Shown in pieces: positions 38,232 to 48,664 of a DNA stretch of 64,000 nucleotides. Numbering within the stretch: position 1 is the first letter of the stretch; each line of letters starts with the position of its first letter. The notes under the pieces were generated by a model. It ran no database searches. It had not been told where the DNA came from and worked only from the letters and a program-made list of their open reading frames with translations. Both the position numbers and the translations under genes were made by a program. This DNA comes from JBPESP01 sp051710585 (GTDB lineage: Bacteria > Pseudomonadota > Gammaproteobacteria > Enterobacterales > Enterobacteriaceae). Where the stretch lies: positions 180,968-244,967 of the forward strand of contig JBPESP010000004.1 in the NCBI GenBank assembly GCA_051710585.1. The letters are read 5' to 3'.

Positions 38232-39705
38232 ATTTATTTTTTCGTCCCTCTCAGTACATCACTAATGGTATTCATCCCTTCTTTCTCTATCTGTTAACAA
38301 TATTTTACGCCAAGGAAGCTTTTACAATAGATCTTATAGACTTTTCTTCAGTACTTAAAGTCAGGCTCCAAACTAGCCGTTTGGTCATCACTTCAGTCCT
38401 TCTAATAGCTACACCATTGCTTAACGCCTCAGTCAAGCGTAGTAGTAGAATAATTAGATCACATGCCGAAATACTGTCGCAACCTGTTTAGAGTAAAACT
38501 TGGATAAAATTACTTTTTGAGGCTAGAGCTAGTGCCTGTATGAGGTTATAATTGGGACGCCAAAGTGCTGTGCAAGTTCATTATAGAATAATGCCGGAGA
38601 TTTTTTGTCACTAAAGCCTAAACTAATGTCATGCAATCCATTAACAAACCACTTGAAGCCTACTGGGAATTTTCCAAAAAACGGTGCCTTTTAAGGTATC
38701 AACCACTCGGTTAATCATAGCGCTGAATAGCAGAGTTTTATCCACACCTACCTCATCAGCATAGTGGCTGGTACTGTAAAAATAGTTAATTACGGATGAC
38801 AGATAATGGTTTAAATTCATAAAACCCGCCAGCGCGACAAATACCGTAACTGTAATAGTCTGGATTGTTAGCGAACGCTAAATAAAATTTTTCGCCCAAC
38901 GACAAAAGACAAACCATTGTTGATTCTAATGAACAGTCCATACGGATGATACCGTCATGATCAATATACATAAAGCGGAACGGCTGATCCATCTCTTCAT
39001 TCACCAGTTTTTATATCCAACCTGTGATGTTCAGTGATACCCTCTGCCAATAGATAATACTGGAATTATCCAGTGTATTAACGTTGAGTTTCAGTCAGAC
39101 ATGCTAGATACATTAATATCCACACTGCTTATAAGCCCTTCAATATAGAACTGGACCAGATCTTGTGCATAAATATGACTACTTTTCCGAGCCTGTACTC
39201 TAATATTAGAGCATTTAACGCACACAAATTCTTCACTAGCAGCATCATATAGGCGCGTTCTTCAATAACACGGGTGTAGCTATTCTGCCATCCACCATTA
39301 GGTGGATTATATTTGATACCGCTATCTTCAACTGGAATTATGAGAAATGGGTGATGATAACGCCGTCAGCCCGTGGGTCTCCGTAGATAAGAATAGCATT
39401 GGAAATTTTACCGGAGCAGGCGTATAGCCATTATCTAACTGTACCATCACCCCTAACCGTTGGCGCTACTTAGGCACTTCCAGTACTGAGATAAACGTTA
39501 GTTCGGAGAGCATATAAGAGTATCTTTATAAATATAGCGGGGCCCTAAAATCCCCTATTAGCTCACTCTTCGGCGATAGACTGACTAATGGTTTAAAACT
39601 GGGCTTCGCTAAAACTATAGCGTCAAGCGCTCCTATAATGTCCGAAGTATAAAAATTCACTACCTGAGCGCTATTTTTCCAGTTCCTATTATAACATTGT
39701 AACAT
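38232..39705 (-). pseudogene. pgm: Decayed pgm (alpha-phosphoglucomutase)
   Basis: Minus-strand fragments follow E. coli Pgm over its whole length. They include TFISVLEVPK, VQLDNGYTPAPV, SGIKYNPPNGG (39300-39270), DQPFRFMYIDHDGIIRMDC and LAFANNPDYYSYGI (38990-38840), IPVGFKWFVNG (38650), FYNELAQHFGVP (38570) and YKIYCKSFLG (38330). Frames shift between them, the phosphoserine active-site region is unrecognisable, and a segment after the metal-binding loop is deleted. In the metal loop DPDYDRHG has become NPDYYSYG. Glucose 1-phosphate supply from this enzyme is lost. Confidence 0.92.
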
Positions 39706-39817
39706 TGTGACGTTAATTGTGCAACATTAATTAAATCACTTTAGCGGGCAGGCTTAGCCGACGTAGAGGTGATTTATCATCGACGCTTATCTGTTACTAG
39801 TTAATAAAATTTAAGAG

Positions 39818-40411
39818 TGCTGTAAACTTTTTATAGCAATTCCGTTAATAACTACACAGCCAGCATAGTATGCTAAATCATGCCACATTTTTAATTGCTA
39901 TTACTATTGCTAATAACTAAACAAGCGGCGTACCACCTATTCAGTTTTAGTCTAATAGCTGTTCTTTAGCAACAGCGTTTCCCTACTACTGGTAAAATAT
40001 GTGAGAGAGGGCGGCTATGCCGCATTTCTGATGCGCCCGTAAACAGTATTTAGTAATAGGATTATACAAAGTGAATGGTTTTAGGCAACAGCATGAAAAC
40101 GATTCATTATCTTCCGTTACAATGCAAGTCGTCTGAGAGAAATAATTCATGCAATGCGCCAATCCTCTCTGGGATAGTAGGAAAACAAATTCTAATTTTT
40201 CCGATGGTTTTGCTGTTATTGTCACCCCTGTGACCAGGGTGAAAGCCTTGTCAATATCGGGATAAACGTCAAAAGACGGAGCGAGATATTGGAGGTTGCC
40301 TTAGCCAGTGCGTAATGTATAGCCTGAAATAATATAGATAAAGATCTGTATCGATCTTTAATTATTTTTATTCTAATTAATTGGTTGATAAATAAATCAA
40401 TCTTCCACATT
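39818..40411 (-). pseudogene. seqA: Decayed seqA (negative modulator of replication initiation)
   Basis: The start MWKIDLFINQLI is followed by KATSNISLRLLTF (SeqA ESASDILRRMLKF). Other frames give RIGALHELFLSDD (VRAMRELLLSDE), then FMLLPKTIHFV, ASEMRHSR (ATESLHGR), VISNSNSN (VITNTNTG) and MIHTMLAV-like sequence near the C-terminus (SMIEHIMQSMQFP). Stops fall throughout. It is divergent from ybfF as in E. coli. SeqA sequesters newly replicated oriC and membrane-associated hemimethylated GATC sites; this control is gone. Confidence 0.85.
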
Positions 40412-40585
40412 TTAGAAGTTAAACATCAATAACAAACAGCCCCAACCCCAATTGGGGGGGGTAAAATAGGAATCTATCTAACCACTCTCTTGCCCGCAGA
40501 GAATTTAATTTTTTTACCGTTGTGACCTTCCGCTACGTTAAACTAATGATAAGCTATTGCTTTCTTTACAAGAGCAAAAAATGCT
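40412..40585. promoter_or_regulatory. Divergent seqA / ybfF upstream region
   Basis: The 174 bases between the dead seqA start and ybfF contain the control region of ybfF. A notable C/G block (ccccaaccccaattgggggggg) with arms cccaa / ttggg forms a small hairpin near 40440-40462. No clear promoter hexamers can be assigned; ccgttgtgacc is one weak -35-like candidate. Confidence 0.4.
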
Positions 40586-41359
40586 ATGAAATTAAACTAT
40601 TATCTGCAAACAGCGCATCAGATAGAAAAGGGCCTGCCTGTAGTGTTAATCCACGGCCTGTTTGGCAGTCTAGACAATCTTAGAATACTGGCGCGTCCCC
40701 TTAACAAAAACCATCGTACACTTCAAATCGATTTACGCAATCACGGCCTATCCCCCCATGCACCAACCATGAGTTATGATGAAATGGCGCAGGATGTTCT
40801 AGTATTGTTGGATGCGCTGCTTATTGAGCGCTGCATTGTCATCGGTCATTCGATGGGAGGTAAAGTGGTAATGACACTGTGCGCGCAGGCGCCAGAACGT
40901 ATCGCGCAGGCTGTGGTAATCGACATAGCGCCCATTGCCTATAAGGCCCGTCGTCATGACGCCATATTCACGGCCCTTGCACGTGTTAGCGACGCCGGAG
41001 TCACCCAGCGCAGAGAGGCGTTGCAGCTGATGGCGAAGGATATCAATGATTCTGGTACATTACAGTTCCTACTAAAATCATTTCATCAAGGCTACTGGCG
41101 TTTTAATGTTAAAAGTATTGCGCATAATTATAGTGAGATCATTGGCTGGCGGACACAGGCGCCATGGCCTGGGCCGATACTGTTTATTCGCGGTGAAAAT
41201 TCCCCTTATTGGGATGAGAAATACCGTGACCAGATTCGTCAAGAATTTCCCCATGCTGCTGCTCACGTAGTGGCTGGAGCTGGTCATTGTGTGCATATTG
41301 AAAAGCCTGAGGTGGTACTACGCGTTATAGCTCATTTTCTGGCGGAGGGTCAAGCATAG
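40586..41359 (+). CDS. ybfF: Esterase YbfF, alpha/beta hydrolase family
   Basis: The product has 257 residues (E. coli 254). It hydrolyses short acyl and palmitoyl-CoA or malonyl-CoA type esters in vitro; its cellular role is uncertain. The oxyanion-hole motif VLIHGLFGSLDNL lies near residue 20, the nucleophile elbow GHSMGGK puts Ser at about residue 89, the acid is probably in the VIDIAPIAY region, and the catalytic His is in GAGHCVHIEKPEVV near the C-terminus. The start MKLNYYLQTA aligns with E. coli. Its retention beside so many ruins suggests a real need. Divergent seqA is dead. Confidence 0.94.
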   Translation: MKLNYYLQTAHQIEKGLPVVLIHGLFGSLDNLRILARPLNKNHRTLQIDLRNHGLSPHAPTMSYDEMAQDVLVLLDALLIERCIVIGHSMGGKVVMTLCAQAPERIAQAVVIDIAPIAYKARRHDAIFTALARVSDAGVTQRREALQLMAKDINDSGTLQFLLKSFHQGYWRFNVKSIAHNYSEIIGWRTQAPWPGPILFIRGENSPYWDEKYRDQIRQEFPHAAAHVVAGAGHCVHIEKPEVVLRVIAHFLAEGQA

Positions 41360-41576
41360 CAGAAACAATTAACCATTGTACCGGCCGCGTTTCTATGGTA
41401 GAACGACTTTTTTAGATGCCGGCAGCTGCAAAGATAACGCTACGGAAGAATGTCAGTCAAAGCTCATGCTAAACCCACTAGTGACTTTGCCTCTTACAGT
41501 TATATATTTTTTTTCATTAAAGAGTATAAACTTATCATAAAGAATACATAGACCATAGCACACTGGATGTGTTTAC

Positions 41577-41930
41577 AGATGAACGTCGTCCAGGACGGTC
41601 GAAATAACTTTTCCTTTCAAAAAATATGAACAGTTCATAATCAATAATCGTAACTCGCTACAACGTGATAAAAAATTCGCAGGTTACGCCGTATTTTAGA
41701 GTGAAAATTAATATAATGCGGGTAGGTATGCTGAAAAGATTAGCCGATCAACAGGCGATATTTGCAGTAAACTTATTGGTTATCCTGCTAGCAGAGTTAG
41801 AGCGCCATCGCTTGCAGGTAAAGCAAGCTAGCCGGCGCATAATAGCTGCAACCCTCTCAGCGCATCGAGCGCGTTTAGCCGCCAAAGGTAAATTTAATGC
41901 AAAAAAAATCCTGTGCCTATAGGGTATCGC
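41577..41930 (+). pseudogene. ybfE: Decayed ybfE (small LexA-regulated protein)
   Basis: The fragment starts TDERRPGRSK followed by a stop (YbfE AHERRPGRPK). It continues in shifted frames with EQFIINNRNSLQRDK (EQLRINKRNQLKRDK) and VKINIMRVGMLKRLADQQAI (VELKLNADAVDALNALAQAR). An 85-codon open stretch (41665-41922) covers only the C-terminal half plus read-through. Order ybfF-ybfE-fldA matches E. coli in reverse orientation. Confidence 0.8.
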
Positions 41931-42012
41931 CTTAGATAAGGTTCTGGTATTATTATATACATCGAGCTTAAATATTAAGCATATCATTAATATTTATAAG
42001 GTTTTTATATTT

Positions 42013-42528
42013 ATGGCAACTGTGGGTATTTTTTTTGGCAGTGATACCGGCAATACTGAAAATATTGCCAAGATAATCCAAAAACAACTGGGTACCGATG
42101 TTGCTGATATTTTTGACATCGCCAAAAGTAGCAAAGAAGATCTAGAAAAGTACGAGTATCTCCTATTTGGTATCCCCACCTGGTATTACGGTGAACCCCA
42201 GTGCGACTGGGATGATTTTTTTCCAACGTTGCACGAGGTTAATTTCAACGGCAAGATTGTTGCGCTCTTTGGCTGTGGCGATCAGGAGGACTACGCGGAA
42301 TATTTTTGTGACGCGATGGGCGCTCTACGGGATATTATTGAATCTAATGGCGCTACGCTAGTTGGCTACTGGCCTACTGCCGGCTATCATTTTGAGGCGT
42401 CGAAAGGACTTGCCGACGACGATCACTTTATTGGTATGGCTATTGATGAAGACCGCCAGCCAGAGCTAACCGCCGAACGCGTCCATGGTTGGGTTAAACA
42501 AATCAGCACAGAGATGAATCTGGACTAA
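42013..42528 (+). CDS. fldA: Flavodoxin 1
   Basis: The product has 171 residues (E. coli 176, the last few residues shortened). It is a soluble FMN electron carrier for IspG/IspH, biotin synthase and other radical-SAM enzymes. The FMN phosphate loop is FFGSDTGNTENIAK at residues 6-19. The isoalloxazine-stacking Trp/Tyr lie in IPTWYYGEPQCDW and in CGDQEDYAEYFCDAMG. The TAGYHFEASKGLADDDHF insertion of long-chain flavodoxins is present. The start is set by alignment; the ribosome site (ataagg) is modest. Downstream fur, which follows fldA in E. coli, is decayed. Confidence 0.98.
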   Translation: MATVGIFFGSDTGNTENIAKIIQKQLGTDVADIFDIAKSSKEDLEKYEYLLFGIPTWYYGEPQCDWDDFFPTLHEVNFNGKIVALFGCGDQEDYAEYFCDAMGALRDIIESNGATLVGYWPTAGYHFEASKGLADDDHFIGMAIDEDRQPELTAERVHGWVKQISTEMNLD

Positions 42529-42834
42529 TCTTTCTGCAACCTATTGCCTGGTAATAGCTGAACGGTAGGTAAGTTTCTATTTTAGACTTAAATAGTTTCT
42601 TTAAATTAAAATTTTATAATTTTTCCGTCAAAATACAATTAAAGGACACCTTGATAGCCCTTAGTCGCCGATTAAGTTTTTAATTAAAGAGAAATATTTT
42701 TATTTATGAAATAAAATTTCATTTTATAATGGAAGAAAGTGAATTATTTCAGGCCTATGATTGTGTGATAGCTATCCTAAGCTTATAGGTTTTTTTATCA
42801 AGTAACAAGATAAAACCTAATATAACTTAAAATA

Positions 42835-43265
42835 ATGTCGCTTTAAAGAAGGCCGGCCTGGTCTTTAACACTTCTCAGGTTAAAGATCCTGAAAGTGTTA
42901 AAGACCAGGAATTCCAGTGCATTAGTGCAAAAAAATGTATAAAACTAATCGATATAGGTGAGGAAGTTGGGCTTGCCACCTTTTACCGCGTACTAAACCA
43001 GTTTATAATGCTAGTATTGCTACTTGTCACGAATTTGAGGGTAAAAAATCGGTTTTTTTTGAAAGTATCATCATGATCATCCTATCTGCCTGGATTGCAG
43101 TAATATCATCGAATTTTACGATGAGCTTATTAAAGTGTGCTGGAGTGATATCACGAAAAATACAGTATTACACTGAATAACCATAGTCCCTATCTTTAAT
43201 GGTTATTATGCAGAAGGAGACTGCCATGAAGACAAAACCCTGCATAATATAGATGATCTACATGC
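42835..43265 (+). pseudogene. fur: Decayed fur (ferric uptake regulator)
   Basis: Recognisable blocks are VALKKAGL (Fur TALKKAGL), then VKILKVLK (LKILEVLQ), KLIDIGEEVGLATFYRVLNQ (RLIDMGEEIGLATVYRVLNQ), FFESIII-DHPICLDCSNIIEF-like residues and SITLNNHSPYL (IRLTNHSLYL). The first helix region is overwritten by a palindrome (42857-42909). Frameshifts and stops follow. The gene directly follows fldA as in E. coli. Iron-dependent repression by Fur is lost unless another copy exists. Confidence 0.9.
42857..42909. repeat. Long inverted repeat inside decayed fur (17-bp perfect outer arms)
   Basis: The outer arms cctggtctttaacactt (42857-42873) and aagtgttaaagaccagg (42893-42909) are exact reverse complements. 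Inside, tcagg (42875-42879) pairs with cctga (42888-42892) after a one-base bulge, leaving an 8-base loop. The right arm keeps Fur codons (ILKVLK); the left arm departs from Fur between GL and VKIL. Confidence 0.95.
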
Positions 43266-44693
43266 TGTGAAATTATAACCTCCGGCAAAAACGTCAGATT
43301 ACGAGCGAAGAAAGAGCAATAACTACCAGCGGTTTTTTTTATTTATTGCGGTTGTAATAACTGCCTGCACAAACCTTACCGCCTTACATTTGCACTCTTA
43401 CATCCTCGCGATCTTTTAATATCGCATTCTTTCATCCTTAATATCTCTAATATCCCTAGCTTATTATTTTTTGTAGTTGTAGTGGTCAACTAAAACTGAC
43501 CATCGCGCATACACGCCCTGAGTATACTGTAATATAAAATGATATAGTCTGTAATTTAATGAGCTCTGCTTCGCTGAAGCTTATATAGCTCTTACCGATA
43601 TACACTCGTTTTTTTAAACTTATAAAGAAACGCTCCCTATCGGACTGTTATCCAAACATTTACCACGCCGACTCATATTTTTTAGAAAGCAACTCCACAG
43701 AAACCATTAAAACTGCTTACTTTTTATTTGGACCACACCCCTAAGTTGTGAAAAAACTCTACCTGGTTAGCAGCGTATAACGCTATACCATTTCCAATAT
43801 TTTAATGGTTAGTCTACTATGCGGAAATAACGATATATAGCTAAAATCACCGCTTTTCCTCAAGAAAAGATCAAGAATAATCGCAAAATATGCCAAATAT
43901 TTCCCAGTGAAGATATATCTCATATCACCGTACTAAACCTGGTTTGCCTCCCTCACAGCGAACTAGCGCTAAAGATATAATTTTGGATCGCAACATGCTT
44001 TTAACCATCACGTTTATACCTGTGTATCGGCTGCTGATAACTAATTAGCCTCAGTTCTTGTATGAACCTGCCTGCGAGAGGCAGCGCCCCATCCGAAAAC
44101 CTTCCTGGTTTACCCATAGTAGCGATACTTCTCGTTCTGGCTGCACTATGGCTGATACTGTGGATTTCATTAACTTGACTACGCAATACTATGCGTCCTG
44201 CCGCTTAGTTGTCAGGACGACTTTTCCAGTATTTCTAATTGCTGCAATTAATCTTAAAAACATAGGAAAGCATAACCATAAGATGATACGTTCTAAGTTT
44301 TCTAATTAACAAAAACCCTTCAGCTTCAGAGAGTATGAAGATCAAGATAGCTCTAGCTTTTTAATATTTTGTTTCTATTCAATATATTGTACTTTATATT
44401 GTACTTTCTTCCTAAGGTTATATATTTTGATTAAATAACCCTACATAATAAGGACATACTATGTTAATGTCTACTAAAGATAAGCCTTAATTAGACAGAC
44501 AATGAGCTTTGCTTTATAGGTTCCCAACCTGATGGGAATATAGCTTCCAGAAAGATGCAGAGTAACCCGTCAGTAGGAAAATCAATATGAACATTAGAAA
44601 AGATAATTATCTTTGGCGCTATAACATTTTTGTATAGGTTATATTTTATTACGACACTAAACCTCCAACAAACTCATTATAATAAAGTACGAA
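43266..44693. other. Stretch without recognisable genes between fur and tRNA-Phe
   Basis: No gene is visible. Short frames at 44001-44186 and 44058-44309 overlap each other and have no family signature. The change from the 15 min gene order to the 94 min gene order happens inside this interval, which also holds the second IS-terminus-like segment (43477-43503). Confidence 0.5.
43477..43503. repeat. IS-terminus-like segment, copy 2
   Basis: The segment starts tgtagtggtcaactaaaact and ends aaaactgaccatc, the form of an IS3-type inverted terminal repeat. It matches the tail of 274-302. No transposase could be recognised next to it. Confidence 0.4.
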
Positions 44694-44769
44694 TGGTGCC
44701 CGGACTCGGAATCGAACCAAGGACACGGGGATTTTCAATCCCCTGCTCTACCGACTGAGCTATCCGGGC
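44694..44769 (-). tRNA. pheU: tRNA-Phe (GAA anticodon)
   Basis: Read on the minus strand, the 76 bases begin GCCCGGATAGCTCAGTCGGT, carry the anticodon loop TTGAAAA with GAA, and end with the encoded CCA. It looks identical to E. coli tRNA-Phe. In E. coli pheU is followed by yjdC, dsbD, cutA, aspA and groESL, the same direction as the ruins here, so it is the pheU orthologue. It has a strong promoter directly upstream. Confidence 0.98.
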
Positions 44770-44779
44770 AACGTGGCAT

Positions 44780-44808
44780 ATTACACCGTATTGCCTCTAT
44801 TTCGTCAA
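44780..44808 (-). promoter_or_regulatory. Promoter of tRNA-Phe
   Basis: On the minus strand TTGACG (44808-44803) and TGTAAT (44785-44780) are spaced by 17 bases, with the -10 hexamer 10 bases before the mature tRNA start. This is a near-consensus stable-RNA promoter. Confidence 0.75.
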
Positions 44809-45689
44809 TGGGTTTATCGTGGAAATACGCAAAACCGCGCTAGTTACTAAGTTTTAGGCAAAATACGTAAACTCAGTTTAGGACACTGTTTCTTTGCAAA
44901 ACAGCGGCAAACAATGAATATCCTCTACGTGCCGCCGTAAAATCTATACATTTTAGGCGCTGTATTTGACTAACAGCTTACTAAAAAAAAGCTTTAAACC
45001 AGCGCTCCATTTTCTGAGCGATCATAGTTAGATTGTCAACCTCCACTCCACTAGCAGTGCCGCATATAGGAGTAGGATGTCTCTTTTTCCGGTTGTAAAA
45101 CTGTTAAAAAATCTTTTCTATCAGAAAATGCTAGCGCTAGCAGTTTTACTCTGCATCTATCAACTCATCCTGCGCAGTACATACCTTTGCGCCATTCATC
45201 AATCTAGCCGGCTTGATATGTCAAGTAATCATGATGTACTCTTCCAGATAGATATAGAGAGGAAGCAAACGCTCCATTTCATCAGCGACAGATTCAGTTC
45301 TTCGATGATAAAATATATTATAAACCATATCTTTTTTAAAAGTAAGGTTAACATATACTCGCATGTATCCTCATTGCACATTTCCTCTTGTTTAACCGGT
45401 ACTCATCTTACCTAAATATCACACTCATGAGGCAAATTTCTATAAATATTGTGGAAAATATACTGCGTATATATAATGGCTACCGGTAAGTTGGGTATTT
45501 TGTAGCAGGAGATATCAAAAAAATAGAATCATTGCCAGAAGTATTTACTCTAAGTTAGCTAAGAAGCATTCTTTTCGACAGCGCATTAGGATAATGTCAG
45601 TGGAATCACAAAAGGTATATTTATTAAATTATTTATAAAACACGCGGTGGTTAGTACACAGATCCAACATTATCGGTTTCACCGGAGCG

Positions 45690-45990
45690 GTGTTGAGTTA
45701 CTTAGTGATTTGCAGTAGTGTTTACACGGACTGTCACATATTGGCATAACGCTGATAGTTAATGTCATTTCGGTCGGTGCGCCCCATAAAAAGCAATGCC
45801 TTAGCGAGAGACCGCTTATCAAGGTTAAGATCTGGATTGGTATCGTCAACCACCTGTGATCTAACCCCAGGGGTTGCAAGTACACACCAGGAAGCTCTAG
45901 CGCCAGAATAATGAAGCAAAATCCCTTTTTTTTGACCTACTGAATTCAGGGGGCTGCTTTTGGTTAATAGCCGATTCACCAAACGGTTCA
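45690..45990 (-). pseudogene. dsbD: Decayed dsbD (thiol:disulfide interchange protein), C-terminal thioredoxin-like part
   Basis: One minus-strand frame gives KKGILLHY, ASWCVL, DPDLNLDKRSLAKALLF and TDRNDINYQRYA. This resembles the DsbD C-terminal domain (GKPVMLDLYADWCVACKEF, DPQVQKALADTVLLQ, TANDAQDVALLKH). The CXXC pair is not intact. The order tRNA-Phe, dsbD, cutA, aspA supports the assignment; the sequence match alone is modest. The membrane part expected at 46000-46600 is not recognisable. Confidence 0.55.
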
Positions 45991-46684
45991 ACCAATATTA
46001 AAGGAATGCTATCTCTACGCATAATAGCTATGAGGATGAAGCCTCCAAAAAAAATCAGTAACGCCAATAAAATAAACAGAACGGCAAGCCCGATCAGCAG
46101 GCTATAGACTGTTAAAACGTCATTTTAAATTACAAACTAGCGGTGAGTATCGCGATCCCTATAGCGTGTAAGTGAATGGCTATTCCTATCACATATATCT
46201 TAGTCAGTAGCTAGAAATATCCTGACAGTGCCAGGATAAGAGCGGTGTTTCTTTTACCAGTCTCTTTTGGCAGTACTATAGATATTTCCGATAAAAGAAT
46301 CACTTAGGTTCCAGTGAATATAAAAGTCGCTTCCACGCAGCCTTTCCAAGTGATACAAAGCTGACTTTCATTTAAGCTATATATCCCATAGCAGCAGTGT
46401 AATATTCAGTTCATTAAAATAGGTGGGCGCATTGCTATTAATTTATCATGTTGACAGGCAGATAATGTAAAAGTGGCCGAGGGTTTCCTTGAAAGACTCT
46501 AAGTGAATATACTAGAGTTATAAATAGTAACTGGGATATATATGTCCTAACTTAGCATTAATTATAAAATCTGTTGACGAAAATTGAAATGAAATGTCTA
46601 TTCCGTAGACAGAAAATAGGCTGCCTTAAGAATTGTGAATAAACAGCATAGGTGAGGCAGCAGGCACTTCAAGCATACTAGTAA

Positions 46685-46875
46685 TATCAGTGTCAAGCGT
46701 TTTGAGCCATGATGGATAATCGGGATTCCCTTACCTATTACGGGCAGTACAAATAATGCCAAATTTTGATAGAGATGATAGGGTTTAATCTGTGCGAATA
46801 CCGCTTTCTTCTGAGCTGAACTGCATGACTTTTGATATATAACTATTTGCACTTCATCTCCCGTTTGAGCGTCAA
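46685..46875 (-). pseudogene. cutA: Decayed cutA (divalent cation tolerance protein)
   Basis: The minus frame reads QIVIYQKSCSSAQKKAVFAQ and IKPYHLYQNLALFVLPVIGK. It matches the C-terminal half of CutA ([39 protein letters not shown]), followed after a shift by the WL residues of the end. The N-terminal half is missing. It lies downstream of aspA; dcuA, which separates them in E. coli, has been deleted. Confidence 0.8.
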
Positions 46876-46899
46876 CAGCAGTTTAGGGTTCAGGATGAA

Positions 46900-48265
46900 G
46901 TGTTTTCAGGATAGAAGTTAATCTTGTGTTTCGGATGTATCGAGTTTTGGTTTTTCAGTAAGAAATATTGTTCAGCTAGTCGGAGCTAAGCAGATCGCTC
47001 AAGCACGACCTCCCGTACACTCTTCCCTGTCTCGGCAGAGACTTTACCGATGATATCGCTATTTTGGTGGCTGATAAAATATTTGAGATAAATCATAATT
47101 CTGATGAAATTAAAGACATATTGTTTGAAAATGGTCTAATTGGTAGTGATACCGCTAATGTATTTATTCTACAGTTGTAGTAAGCATGTGATAAGAATAT
47201 GCAAAGACTTGAACATCGCTTTGGCGATAACTACCTCTATGATATTCTACTGTAGTCGACCTTTTTTCCGCTGCAATGGTGATACAGGTATAGTTATAGT
47301 TTCCAATGATCTTGAAGCACACTTGATTTTGTACTTCCTGCGGAAGGGGTTAACTTTAGTTAGAGTGATAGATGGGTTCACCTGTAGTTTTTTGAAGATT
47401 TTTTTATTGTGTCTGGCAAACAGACCTGCAGGGCCGCCGGTGCAAGTCTTTGCATATTTTGAATAGTTTTACCGATAAACGTTTCAATAACACTATGGAC
47501 AATTACATAAGTGATGCAGTCAGGGGTAGCCTTAATAAAATCCTCCGGCCAGGAGAGACAGGAAAGGAGGAGTATTTTGGTCAGTTTTTCATCGCTAGGA
47601 ACACCTAGTACATACCCTTCTAGGGTATTGGGGGTAGCGACCGATGGCGACCGCACTGAGGTTTACTTTCAGTAGCAATTCCGTGGTGCGTAGCAGGTTA
47701 TATTTTTTCTCTTTGAAAAAACACATTAAAAGCATAAAATTCCTAGTCTAAGCGTCATGAGGACTATGTTCTACCCATTTTAAAAAACTAGCAACTTAGT
47801 ATAAGTTCTACTTAAAACCATTAAGTAATTAATTACTTCCATTAAGCGATAGAGCGCGTTGTAAACCACCAGGCCAAACTCGGCAGGATAAACATCATTA
47901 GTAGATTACATAAGTTTAAATAATCGTTATGATTTAGGAATTTGTATTCGTTTTTTTCTGATGGCCCATTAGATCCAGGCCCCTATTAGCTATGACTTCA
48001 AATTGAAGGCGATGGTATTATATCCGCTATATAGTGCAAAAGACTCTGCAAATATTTTTTTATTGAAGGGATCACAGTGGATTTTTTTGACTATCACCTG
48101 CCCCGTCTACCAGCTTTTAAATATTATTGATAGGTGTGTTGCTTATGTAAAAATTTTAGCTGTTATACAGGGTGACATAATGCATTCTATAATAGGCGTT
48201 AAACAGTACTTTACGGGGGTGCTTAGCAGGTCTGCTTCAATACGGATAAAAGCGTTAACATCTGT
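46900..48265 (-). pseudogene. aspA: Decayed aspA (aspartate ammonia-lyase)
   Basis: Minus-strand fragments follow AspA in order. NFYISNTPINNI near 48140 matches NFYISNNKISDI. TNDVYPAEFGLVVYNALYRL near 47900-47850 matches TNDAYPTGFRIAVYSSLIKL. FIKATPDCITYVIVHSVIE near 47540-47480 matches [39 protein letters not shown] near 47070-47005 matches [20 protein letters not shown]. The signature loop GSSIMPAKVN is absent. Many frameshifts show it is dead. Anaerobic fumarate production from aspartate is lost. Confidence 0.92.
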
Positions 48266-48664
48266 CTTCCTTTAATTGTTTATCTTTAATTAAAAACAAT
48301 TTAAAAAAGAATTGCTTAATATCTACTCTTTTCATTATGTTTAAACTTTATTTTATTTTTTTTAATGTTCTTTTATTAAAGAAAGAATATAAAATATATC
48401 ACACTTAGTTAATTATTTTTTATTTAATCAGTTATCATTATTAGCATATTTTATGTTTGGCCATGGCTCGGCGTTTCTTTTAAAAGTATTTAAAGAGATA
48501 CTATTACATAGATAACTAGCAACAAAGCTCATTTTCAGTAGAAAGTTTTCGCTCTTTAGGCAGCGTTTTTTCTCGCTGGAATCGACAACATAAAAGAATT
48601 CGGTTTGCTAGATATTATTGTTAATCCTTATTTTTAATATCACCTAATTTAGGTTACCCTTTTA

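Noticed and set aside
45077..45415. 112-codon plus-strand frame
   Set aside because: No ribosome site and no family signature; yjdC/dsbD remains are expected on the other strand here, so it is likely a chance open frame.
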